A program made the translations under genes and the position numbers. A stretch of 64,000 bases of DNA. It comes from Dromiciops gliroides (Eukaryota; Chordata; Mammalia; Microbiotheria; Microbiotheriidae). Positions within the stretch are counted from its first letter, which is position 1; each line of letters opens with the position of its first letter. A model generated the notes under the pieces. It made no database searches and was not told where the DNA came from. It was given only the letters and a program-made list of their open reading frames with translations. The stretch lies in NCBI RefSeq assembly GCF_019393635.1, contig NC_057863.1, forward strand, positions 639,430,306 through 639,494,305. Direction: 5' to 3'. Below are positions 20,990 through 31,554 of this stretch, piece by piece.

Positions 20990-22592
20990 AGGCCAACCCC
21001 TTGATCTCATCCCTTCCCACCTCCTTCAGCCCACTGCCCCCTAATCATCCATTTCTCTAATCTTCCCCAGTTTCTCCCTATCTTTGACTCTTTTGCAGGA
21101 TCCAGAATCCCTCCATCCTTAAAAAAATAAAACCCACACAACCCCAGCTGGCCCTACTGTTCCCTCAGGATATCATCCCAAGTCTTTTCTTCCTTTCCTA
21201 GTCAAATTCCTAGAGCAAGCCATCTATACTCATGGTCCCCTTCACTTCTTCTCCATTCACTCTAACTTCCTGCAATCTGGCTTCCCTCTCAGCCATTCAA
21301 CTATAACTTTTCAAAGTTCCAATAATATATTAACTGACAAATCCAGGGGTCTTTTGTCAGTCCCTATCATTCTTTTTTTTCTGCAGGGCAATGAGGGTTA
21401 AGTGACTTGCCCAGGGTCACACAGCTAGTAAGTGTCAAGTGTCTGAGGCTGGATTTGAACTCAGGTCCTCCTGAATCCAAGGTCGGTGCTTTATCCACTG
21501 CACCACCTAGCTGTCTCAAGTCCCTATCATTCTTGACCTTTCTGTAGCACCTAACACTGTTGATGACTCCCTGGATACTCTCACCTCTCTTCTCTGGGTT
21601 TTACTAAATTATCACCCACACCCTTCCCTCTAACTGTGTATGTCCATTCCAAGATTCTGTCCTGGGTCCTCTCCTCCCTATGGGCCCTTTCTCAATGATT
21701 GCCTCAGTTTCCATCTCTCTGCAGACGACACCTACATCTACGGATCCAGACGTGGTCTGTCTCTCTCTAATAACCGCTCAATGAATGGTCCATAGGCACC
21801 TCAAATAAAACATATCAAAACCAGAAATCTCTCTCCCGCTGAATCCTACTCCACTTCCCAACTTCCCTCTCTCTGTTCAGGGCACCCCCTCCAGATCCCC
21901 AGATCCCCGCTCTTCACTCCCATACTCAGGCCAAATTCTCATTTTACCCCACAGCCTCCATGGCTGGTCCCCTTCTCTCCACTCACACAGCAAACACTCT
22001 TGATGCAGCCCTTCAACCCTTCTCACGCGGATGATTATAATCATCCCCTAACTGGTCTCCTTGCCTCCAGTCTCTTCATCAATCCATCTCTACACACAAC
22101 CAACTGCAGAGAACACAGAGGCAAACACAAACACTCTCCTACCCAAAAGCTCCAGTCGTTCCCTACTGTCTCTTAGCTAAAAGACAAACTTCTCTGTTTG
22201 GCATTTAAAGTCCTGCCCACCCCCCACCTGGCTCTGGGTTACCTTTCCAGGCTTCTTACACACACTTCCCCTTCACATACTCTATGTTCAACTATGTTCA
22301 AACCAGATTGGCCGACTTGCTACCTTTTTATTTTTTTAAAATACGTCTCAAGCTTTTTTGTTTTTGTTGCCAAAGCTGTCTCCCATGCCTGCACTTCATA
22401 GGCACTTCCTGATTCTACCTCCCCCAACCCAGCTACTAGCATCCCACAAGGAAGCACCATTTACTGAGACCACTGGGTATTGTCCCACCCCCCCCCAAAC
22501 TGGAAGCACCAAGGGCCAGGACCTTATGTATCCCCAATGCCTAATCCAGATCCTGGAACACAATATACAGTAGGTGCTTAATGAATGCTTAT
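20990..22592 (+). mobile_element. L2-clade LINE, 3' 1.5 kb, hosting a SINE
   Basis: Sense strand of an L2/CR1-clade LINE. It has an RT-like stretch (ctgcagacgacacctacatc, compatible with an ADDT motif), then a late coding part and the tail (gatcctggaacacaatatac, then agtaggtgcttaatgaatgc). Many breaks; no intact frame. It is interrupted at 21375-21518. Confidence 0.8.
21375..21518 (-). mobile_element. A-tailed SINE nested in L2
   Basis: Exact 16-bp duplication AGTCCCTATCATTCTT at 21359-21374 and 21519-21534. CATTGCCC subtype. Confidence 0.95.
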
Positions 22593-22790
22593 GTAGCATT
22601 TTAAGGCCTGCAAAGCACTTTCTTCACAGTAACCCTGAGGGAGTGGATTTAAGCATTGGAATTGCTATTTTAACAAGGCCAAAGCTAGGGCCTGGGGAAT
22701 GTAAGTGACTTGGTTACAGGGTTAGTGTCTGAAGGGGGATTCCAAGCCAGGCCTCCCAACTCCAAGCCTGGGCTCTGTCCGTTTCTCCAA
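22593..22790 (-). mobile_element. MIR/CORE-SINE, diverged
   Basis: Reverse: cctgcaaagcactttcttca, then aagtgacttggttacagggt, then ctgggctctgtccg. Confidence 0.6.
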
Positions 22791-22799
22791 ACTCCCTCT

Positions 22800-23580
22800 C
22801 TCAGCCAAACCAGTTTCAGAATCACTTGGCAGATGTAAATATGCAAGTAATTATGCCCAGCCATTTAAAACCCCATTTTCAAAGCCACAAAGGAAAATCA
22901 CTGCCAACATAGCACTTACTAATGATCTTTCCTGTAAACAGAGAGCCCAGCTCCCCAAATTGTGCAATACAGATTGTTTCCACACGCATGTCACCATTAT
23001 CACCAAGTCACAAATAAATCACTGAGCTTTTTTTTTTCTAATCACCACAGATGCTTCAAGTTATCATTATGCCTGGCAGCTAATGGGTCACAGAAATAGC
23101 CATCTGAAAAGCTCCACTTATGGCCATTATTGTCTCAAAGTCACAACTTCCAGGGTTGGGAAAAAGAGGAGTATTAGCACACAGGTAAGCAGGACTTACC
23201 TAACTCTCCACTGCAGCTCCTCCTTGGGATCCGCCAGCCCCCAGGGCTTCAGTCTGCTTCCCAGGTCACCAGGCAGGTCAGCAAATGAGCTGTCCTATGG
23301 GGAGCACCTGCTAATGCAAACAAAGACAGCCAGGGATCAGTTTGAGAGAAGAGCAGGGAAGTCCCGGCACTCGATGGCCAGCAATTATCAATCACCTACT
23401 CTCCCTCCCTCTTTTAGACTGTTCTCAGGTCCAAATACTTGACCCTGGCTTCTCTAACTCAATTGGGAACTCCTGGGAGACAAGATCTGGGTCCTGTAAC
23501 TCTCTATAATCACTACCCCTCTCCAGAGTTCTAGGGACACAGGTGTTTATAATAAATAATTTTAGAATTAAACATGTGTA
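22800..23580. other. Unique sequence with an AT-rich, motif-dense island
   Basis: No repeat or exon recognised. The part at 22800-23110 is AT-rich against GC-rich surroundings and contains tatgcaagtaattatgc, ttgtgcaatac and several TAAT cores. It is a candidate enhancer only. Confidence 0.35.
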
Positions 23581-23589
23581 TTTAAAGCA

Positions 23590-23850
23590 AGGGTGGCTAG
23601 GTGGCGCCATAGTGCACAGTGTCAGACCTGGAGTCAGGAAGACTCACCTTCCTGAGTTCAAATCTGGCCTCAAACACTTACTAGCTGTGTGATCCTAGAC
23701 AAGTCATTTCACCCTGCCTGCCTCAGTTTCCTCATCTGTAAAATGATCTGGAGAAGGAAATGGCCAACCACTCCAGTATCTCTGTCAAGAAAACCCCAAA
23801 TGGAGTCCTGAAAAGTTGGACACGACTAAAACGATTCAATGACAACAAAA
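23590..23850 (+). mobile_element. SINE with RTE-type 3' tail
   Basis: Head like the A-tailed SINE (gtggctaggtggcgcc), then a CORE (tcagtttcctcatctgtaaa). It then has the RTE/BovB-like tail: gaaatggccaaccactccag, aaaaccccaaatggagtc, gttggacacgactaaaac. Near-duplicate flanks ATTTAAAGCAA and ATTTTAAGCAA. Confidence 0.9.
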
Positions 23851-24178
23851 CATTTTAAGCAAATTAAATCAGAGGCATGTTCCTGCCCCATGCTAAAAAC
23901 AGTCAAGGGGAACAAAGTTCTGGACAAGCATGAGGGAATACAAGACACCCAGAAAGGGGTCTCCCCGAAGCAGCAAATACACAGTGTGAGGAGCTGTCTA
24001 GCTTGGCCTGGAAGGACCAGATGAGGTAACAGCTATTTAAAACTGTCACCTTCCTGTAGAAGGTTTGTGGAGACAAAAGTCATGGTTCAGGAAGCCTCAC
24101 CCTCCAGACGCAGAAGGCAAGAACAATTCTTGCGAAGCCCTGTCGTAATGAGCTGGGACATCAAGAATGAAGGTTGAG

Positions 24179-24474
24179 CAATCCCATGATCCAAGACAAT
24201 CCCAAAGGACTATTGATGAAACGTACGATCCACCTCCAAAGGAAGAACTGATATTGATGGAACACAGACCAAAGCAGGCTGTTTTTCACTTTTTTTTCCC
24301 CTTTTATTCAAGTTTTCTTATACAAAATGACTGATAGGGTAATGTTTTACATAATCGTACATGTACAATGTGTATCTGATGGTTTACCGTCTCAGGGACG
24401 GGGAAGGGAGGGAAGGAGGGATAAAAATTAGAACTCAAAACTATAAATAAAAATGTTTATTACTTAAAAAAAAA
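24179..24474 (+). mobile_element. L1 3' end
   Basis: Ends ctataaataaaaatgtttat plus A-tail. 16-bp duplication with one difference: AAGAATGAAGGTTGAG (24163-24178) and AAGAATGAACGTTGAG (24475-24490). Confidence 0.9.
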
Positions 24475-24709
24475 AAGAATGAACGTTGAGGAAAGACTCT
24501 GGCCAAAAAGACAAGATCTCCCAACGACTAAGGGTAGTCTTGTCACAGCAGGGAGATGAAGAATGAGTGGAATGCACTTCCTCCTCTCCACCAAGAACAG
24601 AACCTGGCTTAGGTTCTTTAAGGCTCAGGGCAGGGCCTCCTTCTCTCTTCCTTCTCTGAAATTTTTCCTGATTCTCCCAGGCTTTCTCCCCCACTCCAGT
24701 TCTTTTCTT

Positions 24710-24861
24710 TTCTTTTTTTTTTTTCAGGGCAATGAGGGTTAAGTGACTTGCCCAGGGTCACACAGCTAGTAAGTGTCAAGTGTCTGAGGCCGGATTTGAA
24801 CTCGGGTCCTCCTGAATCCAGGGCTGGTGCTTTATCCACTGCAGCACCACCTAGCTGCCCC
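24710..24861 (-). mobile_element. A-tailed SINE
   Basis: Reverse copy, CATTGCCC subtype. It carries a small extra GCA near its 5' end (cactgcagcaccacctagc). Confidence 0.9.
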
Positions 24862-24972
24862 CTTTGGTTATTTTCTAGTGACTTACCTGGAAGGAGCAGC
24901 AGCCAGAGGGAGAAGCCCTACCTCTGATCCATACCTGCTATGAGACTCTAGACAAATGTCTTAAGCTCTCTT

Positions 24973-25126
24973 CTTCTTCTCTTCTTTTTTTGTGGGGCAA
25001 TTGGGGTTAAATGACTTGCCCAGGGTCACACAGTTAGTAAGTGTTAAGTGTCTGAGGCTGGATTTGAACCCAGGTCCCCCTGAATCCAGGGCCAATGCTC
25101 TATCCACTGTGCCACCTAGCTGCCCC
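24973..25126 (-). mobile_element. A-tailed SINE, hybrid 3' end
   Basis: The 3' end reads caattgcccc, combining the AATTG of one subtype with the GCCCC of the other. Exact 14-bp duplication TCTTAAGCTCTCTT at 24959-24972 and 25127-25140. Confidence 0.94.
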
Positions 25127-25449
25127 TCTTAAGCTCTCTTAAGTCTCTCAGAGGCTGTCTCTGCCACAAGATGCAGAGAGCGCTAACCTGCACAGATGCA
25201 GGCCCTCTGCCCTTTCTTGCTGGGCAGTATACACCAGTCCTATCATTCCACCTAGGGGAACACAGGCTACTAGAGGGAGAGGTGGGGAGATGCTGGGCTC
25301 CCTCTTTCCCTCAGAATGGAGGGGGTGGGAGCCAGGCAGCCATAGCACCTCCCCACAGACTCCATGGAAGGAGCACATAGTAGGTGCTTACTCAGAATTT
25401 AGTGGCTGGCCAGCTCACCCAGACATGCTCATTTCTATTGAGTTTTTGT

Positions 25450-25602
25450 GGGGGCAGCTTAGGTGGCACAGTGGATAAAGCACCGGTCCTGGATTCAGGA
25501 GGACCTGAGTTCAAATCTGGCCTCAGACACTTGACACTTACTAGCTGTGTGACCCTAAACAAGTCACTTAACCCTCACTGCCCTGCAAAAAGAAAAAAAA
25601 AA
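25450..25602 (+). mobile_element. A-tailed SINE
   Basis: Exact 9-bp duplication AGTTTTTGT at 25441-25449 and 25603-25611. CATTGCCC-type (cactgccctgc) 3' end. Confidence 0.93.
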
Positions 25603-25611
25603 AGTTTTTGT

Positions 25612-26340
25612 TAACCCAAACAAGGGTTTGATATGGAGGGGGAAGAAGAGATTTCCAGAAATGGCTTCAACATTAGAACAAAAGGCATCAGTGACATACT
25701 TGAAATGGGGGGGGGGCAGGTACAACTGCTGCTCTTGTGTCTGTCCCCCCACTCCACTGGTGTTGAATTTCCTGGAAAGTGGGAGCTGCTGGTTGTGGGC
25801 CAGGCCTGGGGATGGCCCACCTGGGGTCTGTGGCTGCCATTTCCACCATCACTCTTGGAGCCCATCCCTGGCCTCAGCCAGACTCTCCCATCTGGGGCCG
25901 GGAAGAGAATCCTGAAGTTTGCAAAGAGCCTGAGCTAGGAAAGGTATGGGGTGCCTATGCCGAGGAGCAGAGTAGTTTCCCCGCCCTCCAAATCGGCCTG
26001 GCCCCAAGAGTTCTGGCTCAGCACTGGCCTTTTCCTATGGAGGTATGTGGGGGGCGGGCAGCACTGTGCAGTCCCCTGTTCTTTCTAACCTCTCAGGGTG
26101 CTCCAGATGCCCCAGTAGCAGAAGGCCAGCAGGCACCACCCCATCTGCCCTGGGGCCTGGGCGTCCTTGGGTAGAGCATTCCCACCCCAAGCAATCCCAG
26201 AACACCAAGTAAAAGTTAGCTGAGAAGACAAAGGGAGCAGCTACCTGAGAGGAGACAACTAGGAACCACTTTACTGAGCCCAAACCCAGATGGGAACAGG
26301 TAACTGGGCAAGAGGCAGAGGGGACCCGGACATCTTTCCT
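25612..26340. other. Unique intronic sequence
   Basis: No gene or repeat recognised; several overlapping frames are unsupported. Confidence 0.4.
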
Positions 26341-26344
26341 AGTC

Positions 26345-26775
26345 AGGCTACAAGCATTTATGTACCAGGCATCGTGCTAAGGAGCTCCCTTTCCAACAGG
26401 GGAGATGATGTGTGTCCATACGAGCTACAGACAGAGCTGGGGGGGCGGGGCTGGAAAGGCCTCCTGCAGAAGGCTGGAGTCGAGCTGAGGCTCGAAGGAA
26501 GCCAGGGTAGGGAGGGCAGGCATTCCAGGCATGGCGACTGGGCAGGGCAAAGCCATGGAGGTGGGAGATAGAGTGAGCTATGTGAGGAACATCCAGTGCG
26601 GCTGGATCAGAGAATATATGAGGAAGGGTAAGGCTTAAAAGCTAAACAGAAGACGATATATTTGATCCCAGGGGTAATAGGGAGCCAGTGAAGTTCACTG
26701 AACAGGGGAGAGGAGGAAGTAGATCCACACTTGAGAAAAATCCCTTTGACAGCTGAGCAGAGGTCAGACTGGATA
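26345..26775 (-). mobile_element. L2-clade LINE fragment
   Basis: Starts from the tail end (tacaagcatttatgtaccag), then gaggcattcc-type and aaagccatggaggtgggaga segments. Diverged. Confidence 0.72.
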
Positions 26776-27171
26776 AATGAAGCCACCTACTATGTGCCGG
26801 GCCATGGGCTAAGCACCAGGGATCATAGAAGGGCTAAAGACAGTCCTGGCTTTCAAGGAGTTAGTCTAAGGGAGGAGACAATGCCAACAACTCTGTGCCA
26901 ACAACTCTGTACCAACAAGAGATAAGACAGCAGAATTTGGAGACAGTGTCAGAGAGATTAAGATAAAGGAGGACCAGGGAAGGTTTCTTGCAGAAGGGAA
27001 AATGTTAGTTGAAGGGAAGGCAGGAGGGAGAGTTCTAGGCAAGGGGCACAGCCAGGGCAAATGCCTGGATGTGGGACAGCCGGGGGATGGGTCACCAGAT
27101 CCCAAAGGATGTGGAGGGAAAGGAAGTATAAGAAGGGGTGAGGTCCTGAAGGGCTTTAAAAGCCAAACAGG

Positions 27172-27312
27172 GAGGCAGCTAGGTGATGCAGTGGATAAAG
27201 CACCGGCCCTGGATTCAGGAGGACCTGAGTTCAAATCCAGCCTCAGACATTTGACACTACTAGCTGTGTGACCCTGGGCAAATCACTTAACCCTCATTGC
27301 CGTGGGGGGGGG
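27172..27312 (+). mobile_element. SINE with 14-bp target duplication and a G-run end
   Basis: Exact duplication AAAAGCCAAACAGG at 27158-27171 and 27313-27326. The body ends cattgccgt and then a G-run, with no separate A-tail. Confidence 0.93.
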
Positions 27313-27817
27313 AAAAGCCAAACAGGAATATTACAATTGCCCCTGGAGGTAACAGGGAGAGCCACAGATGCTCATGGAGCAAGGGAAGAGGAAGGCACAT
27401 ACAAGGTCCCTGGGGTGGGATGTGGTCAGACCTGCCCTTCAGGAAGTTCCCTTTGATCACAGAGAGGTGGGGGGGGGGGGCTGCTGTGGGAGAAGCTCAA
27501 GGCAGGCCGGCCTTGCAGCAGGCCACAGTTAGGGGTGAGATGATGAGTGTCTGCACCAGGCTGGCTGCAGTGTCACAAGGCAGAAGGGGCATATGGGAGA
27601 ACCGGGAAGACAGAACTATAGGGCTTGTCAATGACTGGGCATGGGAGGTGAGAGAGAGGGAGATGCTGAGGATGACACCCAGATTGGGAGCCTAGGCAAC
27701 CAGAAAAATGGAGATGCCCTCAACTGGAAAGTTAGGACGACCAAAGGGCTTCGGAGGGAAAATGCTGAGTTCTGTGTTGGCGATGTTGAATTTGAGATGC
27801 CATGAGAACATCTCAGG

Positions 27818-28046
27818 GACCGCTAGGTGGTGCCATGGTGCACCAGGTTCAAATCCAGCCTCAGACACTGACTAGCTGTGCAACCCTAGGGAAGTCGCTT
27901 CACCCTGTTTGCCTCAGTTTCCTTATCTGTAAAATGAGCTGGGGAAGGAAATGGCAAACCACTCCAGTATCTCTGCCAGAAAACCTCCAATGGAGTCAAG
28001 AAGAGTCAGCCATGACTGAAAATGACCAAATCACAACAAATGACAT
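27818..28046 (+). mobile_element. SINE with RTE-type 3' tail
   Basis: Head shortened internally (gtggtgccatggtgcaccag), then CORE, ggaaatggcaaaccactcca and gtcagccatgactgaaaatg. Inserted in L2. Confidence 0.88.
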
Positions 28047-28282
28047 TCAGTTCAGGATGTCCAAAGTGCAGTTGGTGAAGGAATGGCTACAGAGATAGGG
28101 AGCCATCTGAAGAGATGATAACTGAACCTCCGGGAGCTGATGAGATCACCAAGTGGAATAGTGTAAGGGGAAGAAGAGAAGACCACCCAGGATGGAGCTT
28201 GGGGGACACCCGAAGTTAGTGGGTGTGACCTAGATGAAGATTGGTCAAATGAACCTGAGAAAGCACAGTCAGATAAGGAGAA

Positions 28283-28490
28283 GGGGGGGGAGAGGGAAAG
28301 AAAGGAAGAGAGAGAGAAAGGGAGGGAGAGAGAGAAGAGGGGAAGGAGAGAGGAAGAAAGAGAAAAGGGGGGGAGAGGGAGGAAGGAAGGGAGGAAGGAA
28401 GGGAGAAAAAGGGAGTGGAGAGAGGGGGAGAGAGAGGGGAGGGAAGGAGAGAGAGGGAGGGAGGGAAAGAGAGGAGAGGAGGTGAAGGAA
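28283..28490. repeat. GA-rich simple repeat
   Basis: About 200 bases of almost pure purine on the plus strand (GGGA, GAGA, GAAGG units). Frames here encode only Arg/Glu/Gly/Lys runs. Confidence 0.95.
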
Positions 28491-28620
28491 CAATGTCTTA
28501 CGGAGTATCTGGTGTGTAGGAGGACAGGATCAATAGCCTGAAGCGGTTAAGAGATAAAGAAGATTAAGAGATTCACTGGAGATTAAGAAGAATGAGGACA
28601 GAGAAAAGGCCAAGTGGCCA
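28491..28620 (-). mobile_element. L2-clade continuation
   Basis: Contains aatgaggacagagaaaaggc, a segment typical of the inner part of the L2 copies above. The GA tract lies between. Confidence 0.5.
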
Positions 28621-28824
28621 AGGCTGTCCTTTCACCTCTGACCCTCTGAACCATTGCCCGGTTCCCTCTTCTCCAGCCCCCTCTACAATTCAATATCCCT
28701 TCCATCCAAACGGCCCCTCTTAGTCTCCCCTGCCCATAAGGGGTCATCCCCATTTTCCTTTGCCCAAATCCCTCTATGGGCTCCTCCTCTTCCTTCCCCT
28801 CATCCCTCTGTAAGCCCCCAGAGA

Positions 28825-28945
28825 GCACTGCAGTCAAGTGCCCTGAATCCAATTCCCATCTCTGACACTAAATGTGTGACCCTAGGCAAGTCGCTCACTT
28901 CAGTACCCCACTTCCTGATTGGAAAAATGGGGAAATGCTACTTTA
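28825..28945 (+). mobile_element. MIR fragment
   Basis: Weak MIR match: gcactgcagtcaagtgccct, then atgtgtgaccctaggcaag. Confidence 0.55.
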
Positions 28946-29384
28946 CGACCAGACCAACCTCAGAGTGACTAGGAGGCAAATGTGAACTATGATCTCCCCT
29001 CCCTCCCTTTCTGGTTCTTCCTCCTCCTCCTGCTGCTGGAATCTGCTTTGGAAGGGACCTCAGAGGCCATCTGCCACAAGCCAAACCTGAACAAAAATCT
29101 CCTCTAAAACATCCCAGATGTTGGGTCATCCTGCCCTTGCAGGAAGCAGCAAAGCAACATCACCCCGGAGGAGGAAGCTACAATCTCGAGGGGCAGCCGT
29201 TCCACTTCAGCACCTTCTCCCCAGCCCATCCCTCAGTGGCCCCCTCCCACTATCCTCTGGCATCCCCCCTCTTCTCTCATTCTTCCCCCAAGCCCCTCGG
29301 TGATTCTCTTTTCTTCCACTTCACATACAACCCTCTGTGGTCTCCCCCTTCTTCCCCTCCCCCAGCCCTGTGGTTCCCTCCTCA

Positions 29385-29810
29385 TTCCCCTCCCCATTTC
29401 ACTGTATCCCCTTTCTCTCTCCCCCTTCCCCATATCCCTTAATGATCCCCCTTCTCCCCCTCCTCCTCCTCCTCCTTTGGTCCCCTCCCCATCTCACTGC
29501 ATCCCCCTTATCTCTCCCCCTTCTTCTCATCCCTCAGTGACGCCTCTTGTCTTCCCTGAGTCTCCTTTGGCCCCTCACCATCTCACTGTGTCCCCCTTAT
29601 CTCTCCCCTTCCCCTCATTCCTCAGTGATGTTCCTTCTCCCCCTCCCCCTCCTCCTTTGGTCTCCTCCCCATCTCACTGTATCCCCCTTATCTCTCCCCC
29701 TTCCCCTCATCCCTCAGTGATGTTCCTTCTCCCCCTCCCCCATATCTTTGATTCCCCTCCCCCATCACTGTAGTCATCTTGTCTCTCCCCTCCCCCCTCT
29801 CTCGATGGTT
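29385..29810. repeat. C/T-rich minisatellite, ~90-bp unit, 4-5 copies
   Basis: The landmark atctcactg (atttcactg in the first unit) recurs at 29396, 29491, 29580, 29671 and, degraded, near 29764, a period of 89-95 bp. It is followed each time by a tatccccctta-like run and, in most units, a ccctcagtga-like end. Decayed units may extend left to about 29200. It lies just outside the CpG island. Confidence 0.82.
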
Positions 29811-30286
29811 CCCCCTTCTCCCCCTACCCCCTCAGTTGGTGGTTCCCCCCTCTCACCCTTCCCCAGCCCTCAGGCCCTCCCTTGCCCCCTCCCCCAGTCC
29901 TCTCCCTCGATCAGCCCCTCCCCCTCCCTCAGAGGTTTCCCCCCTCCCCCTCCATGGCCCCGCCCTACCCGTGGCCCCGCCCTACCCGTGGCCCCGCCCC
30001 TTGCCCCAAAGTTTCCTTCCGCGGCTTCCCCGCCCGCCTGCCCGGCCGAAGAAGCGGCTCTGACCTGTGGTCTGTCCCGGGGCAGGGGCTTTTCCCGGAG
30101 CCGGGCTCGGCTCGGCGGTTGGCCCGCCCGCCGGGCTCGCTCCGAGGCTCCGTCGCAGAGCGGCTCCGCCGCTCCGTGCGTCCGTCAATGCGTCCGTCGG
30201 TCAGGATCAGCGGGGTCGCTGCCCGCCCGCCGCTGCCTGTCAGCGCCGCCCCGACGGGCAGCTTCGGTTTCCAGGGGCCGCCGCGG

Positions 30287-30306
30287 GGCCTGCCGGGAGT
30301 CGTAGT
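30287..30306 (-). promoter_or_regulatory. ZNF143 (SBS)-type motif
   Basis: Minus strand ACTACGACTCCCGGCAGGCC resembles the ZNF143 consensus ACTACAAYTCCCAGCATGCC. Sequence match only. Confidence 0.65.
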
Positions 30307-30325
30307 GCGCGCTAGGCTAGCGCGC
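30307..30325. repeat. Perfect 19-bp palindrome between ZNF143-type motifs
   Basis: GCGCGCTAG and CTAGCGCGC arms around one G. It starts directly next to the left ZNF143-type motif. Confidence 0.9.
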
Positions 30326-30347
30326 AGCCCCAGGGGGCGGGAGCCGA

Positions 30348-30367
30348 ACCACAACTCCCAGGAGGCC
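30348..30367 (+). promoter_or_regulatory. ZNF143 (SBS)-type motif, opposite orientation
   Basis: ACCACAACTCCCAGGAGGCC on the plus strand, divergent to the motif at 30287-30306. Confidence 0.65.
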
Positions 30368-30554
30368 CCGCGGGAACCGGGAGCCAGGACCCCTCGGGCG
30401 CTGCTGCCTGCGAGGCTAGAGGCTGGGCAGCGGCTGCGGCCGCGGGGGCGGGGCCGGGGGCGGGGGCGGAGCTCAGCGTTCTGCACCATGGCGCCCCTGG
30501 CGGCGCATGAAGGAAGGGCCTCAGAGCTTGGGCCCCAGGGGACGGGAAAGTGCT

Positions 30555-30625
30555 TCCCATCAATCCACAAGCGTTCATTAAGCTTCTGTCTACCTGGAGC
30601 TAGGCACTGAGCTAGCCCCCTGGGG
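30555..30625 (-). mobile_element. L2 tail fragment
   Basis: Contains acaagcgttcattaagcttc, then taggcactgagct, the reversed L2 end. Confidence 0.65.
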
Positions 30626-30849
30626 ACACAAATACAAAGAATGAAACTATCTGCTAGCTAGGACCTCACTGTGGCCATTTTACTGACTGGGCAACTGAGG
30701 TCCTGAGGGGCATTTACAAGGTTAGGACTAGAACTCATTCCACTACACCAAAAATAATAATGGTAATAACGATAATAAATAGGTGATACTTCAAGGAGCT
30801 GCAATTTCTTAAGTGTGAGGACTTGTACCCTCCTCTGTCTTAGTAGAGA

Positions 30850-31121
30850 GTCTTCATATCAACAAGCAAAGCACCTGCTATGTGCCACACATTTTGCTAA
30901 GTGCTGAAGATACAAAGTAAGGGGGAAAATCAGCCCTGGATCTCAAGGAGTTTATGACCTAATGGGGGAGACATCATGCAAACCAATGTACAAACATGAC
31001 ATAGACAGGATAAAGCAGAGATAATCTCTGAGGGAAGACACGTTAAGGGGATGTCTTCCTGTAGAAGGTGAAACTTTGACTGAGATAAGGGAGGACAATT
31101 TCAGGCAAGAGGGAGAGTAAG
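30850..31121 (-). mobile_element. L2-clade LINE fragment
   Basis: Reversed L2 tail (aagcacctgctatgtgccac), then tcaaggagtttatgacctaa and tcttcctgtagaaggtg. It is cut on the right by a solo LTR. Confidence 0.78.
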
Positions 31122-31547
31122 TGTGAGAAAATGGGTAGTTGTCTCCTCTCAATATGGATATAACAGTCAATCATACTCCTCCTGACTTGTTTGTAGGACA
31201 AAGGTCTCAGATCCCCTCCTCTCTCAGGCTAACAAAATCACATGGTTCAAGGAGCCCTGGTCTCAATAAGGTCTGATCTGGAGTTGTGTCCATACAAGGA
31301 AGAGGGGTGGGTGTGTTATGATTAGCTAGTTTTTACCGGTAGATTATATATCTTGAGTAATCAGACCAATGATGAAAAAGGGGAGGGTCCATTTGTGTTA
31401 GGGACTAGGGTATAAAATAGGGCCTGCAAGAGCCCCTTTTCTTTGCACCCACTAGCTGCACACTAGGGTGCTTCCTTCTCACGAGAAGGAAATAAAAGAG
31501 CTTTTGTTACATCTCTCACCTCATTGGTTCATAGAGTGAGTCCCAGC
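31122..31547 (+). mobile_element. Solo LTR of an endogenous retrovirus (fossil)
   Basis: About 426 bp with a TATA-like box (gtataaaataggg) near 31410, an AATAAA signal near 31489, and GAGTAAG at both edges (31115-31121 and 31548-31554) as a tentative target duplication. No internal retroviral genes adjoin it, so it looks like a solo LTR. It sits in an L2 copy. The family is not identified, and its edges are approximate. Confidence 0.6.
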
Positions 31548-31554
31548 GAGTAAG

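Larger units (their letters stand above)
26776..28280 (-). mobile_element. Second L2-clade LINE fragment, hosting two SINEs
   Basis: A new tail start (cacctactatgtgccggg) shows an independent copy in the same orientation. It extends through gaggatgacacccagattgg and gagctgatgagatcaccaag to cttgggggacacccgaag. Interrupted by SINEs at 27172-27312 and 27818-28046. Confidence 0.75.
29930..30530 (-). promoter_or_regulatory. CpG island, candidate MIB2 promoter
   Basis: CpG density is far above the rest of the window. GC boxes include a 17-bp unit (ggccccgccctacccgt) repeated at 29956-29972 and 29973-29989 with a partial third, and G-rich Sp1 sites at about 30438-30475. Assignment to MIB2 is inferred: its first coding exon lies on the minus strand to the left with only intron-like DNA between. 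A possible exon-1 donor (CAG then GTCAGA) lies at 30065/30064 on the minus strand but is weak. The plus strand could also start transcripts. Confidence 0.7.

Noticed and set aside
28234-28493. Arg/Gly/Glu-rich open frames
   Set aside because: Readings of a GA-rich simple repeat.
29882-30610. Plus-strand 242-codon open frame over the CpG island
   Set aside because: GC-rich DNA lowers stop frequency. The peptide is Pro/Arg/Gly-rich with no domain, and promoter motifs fill the same bases.
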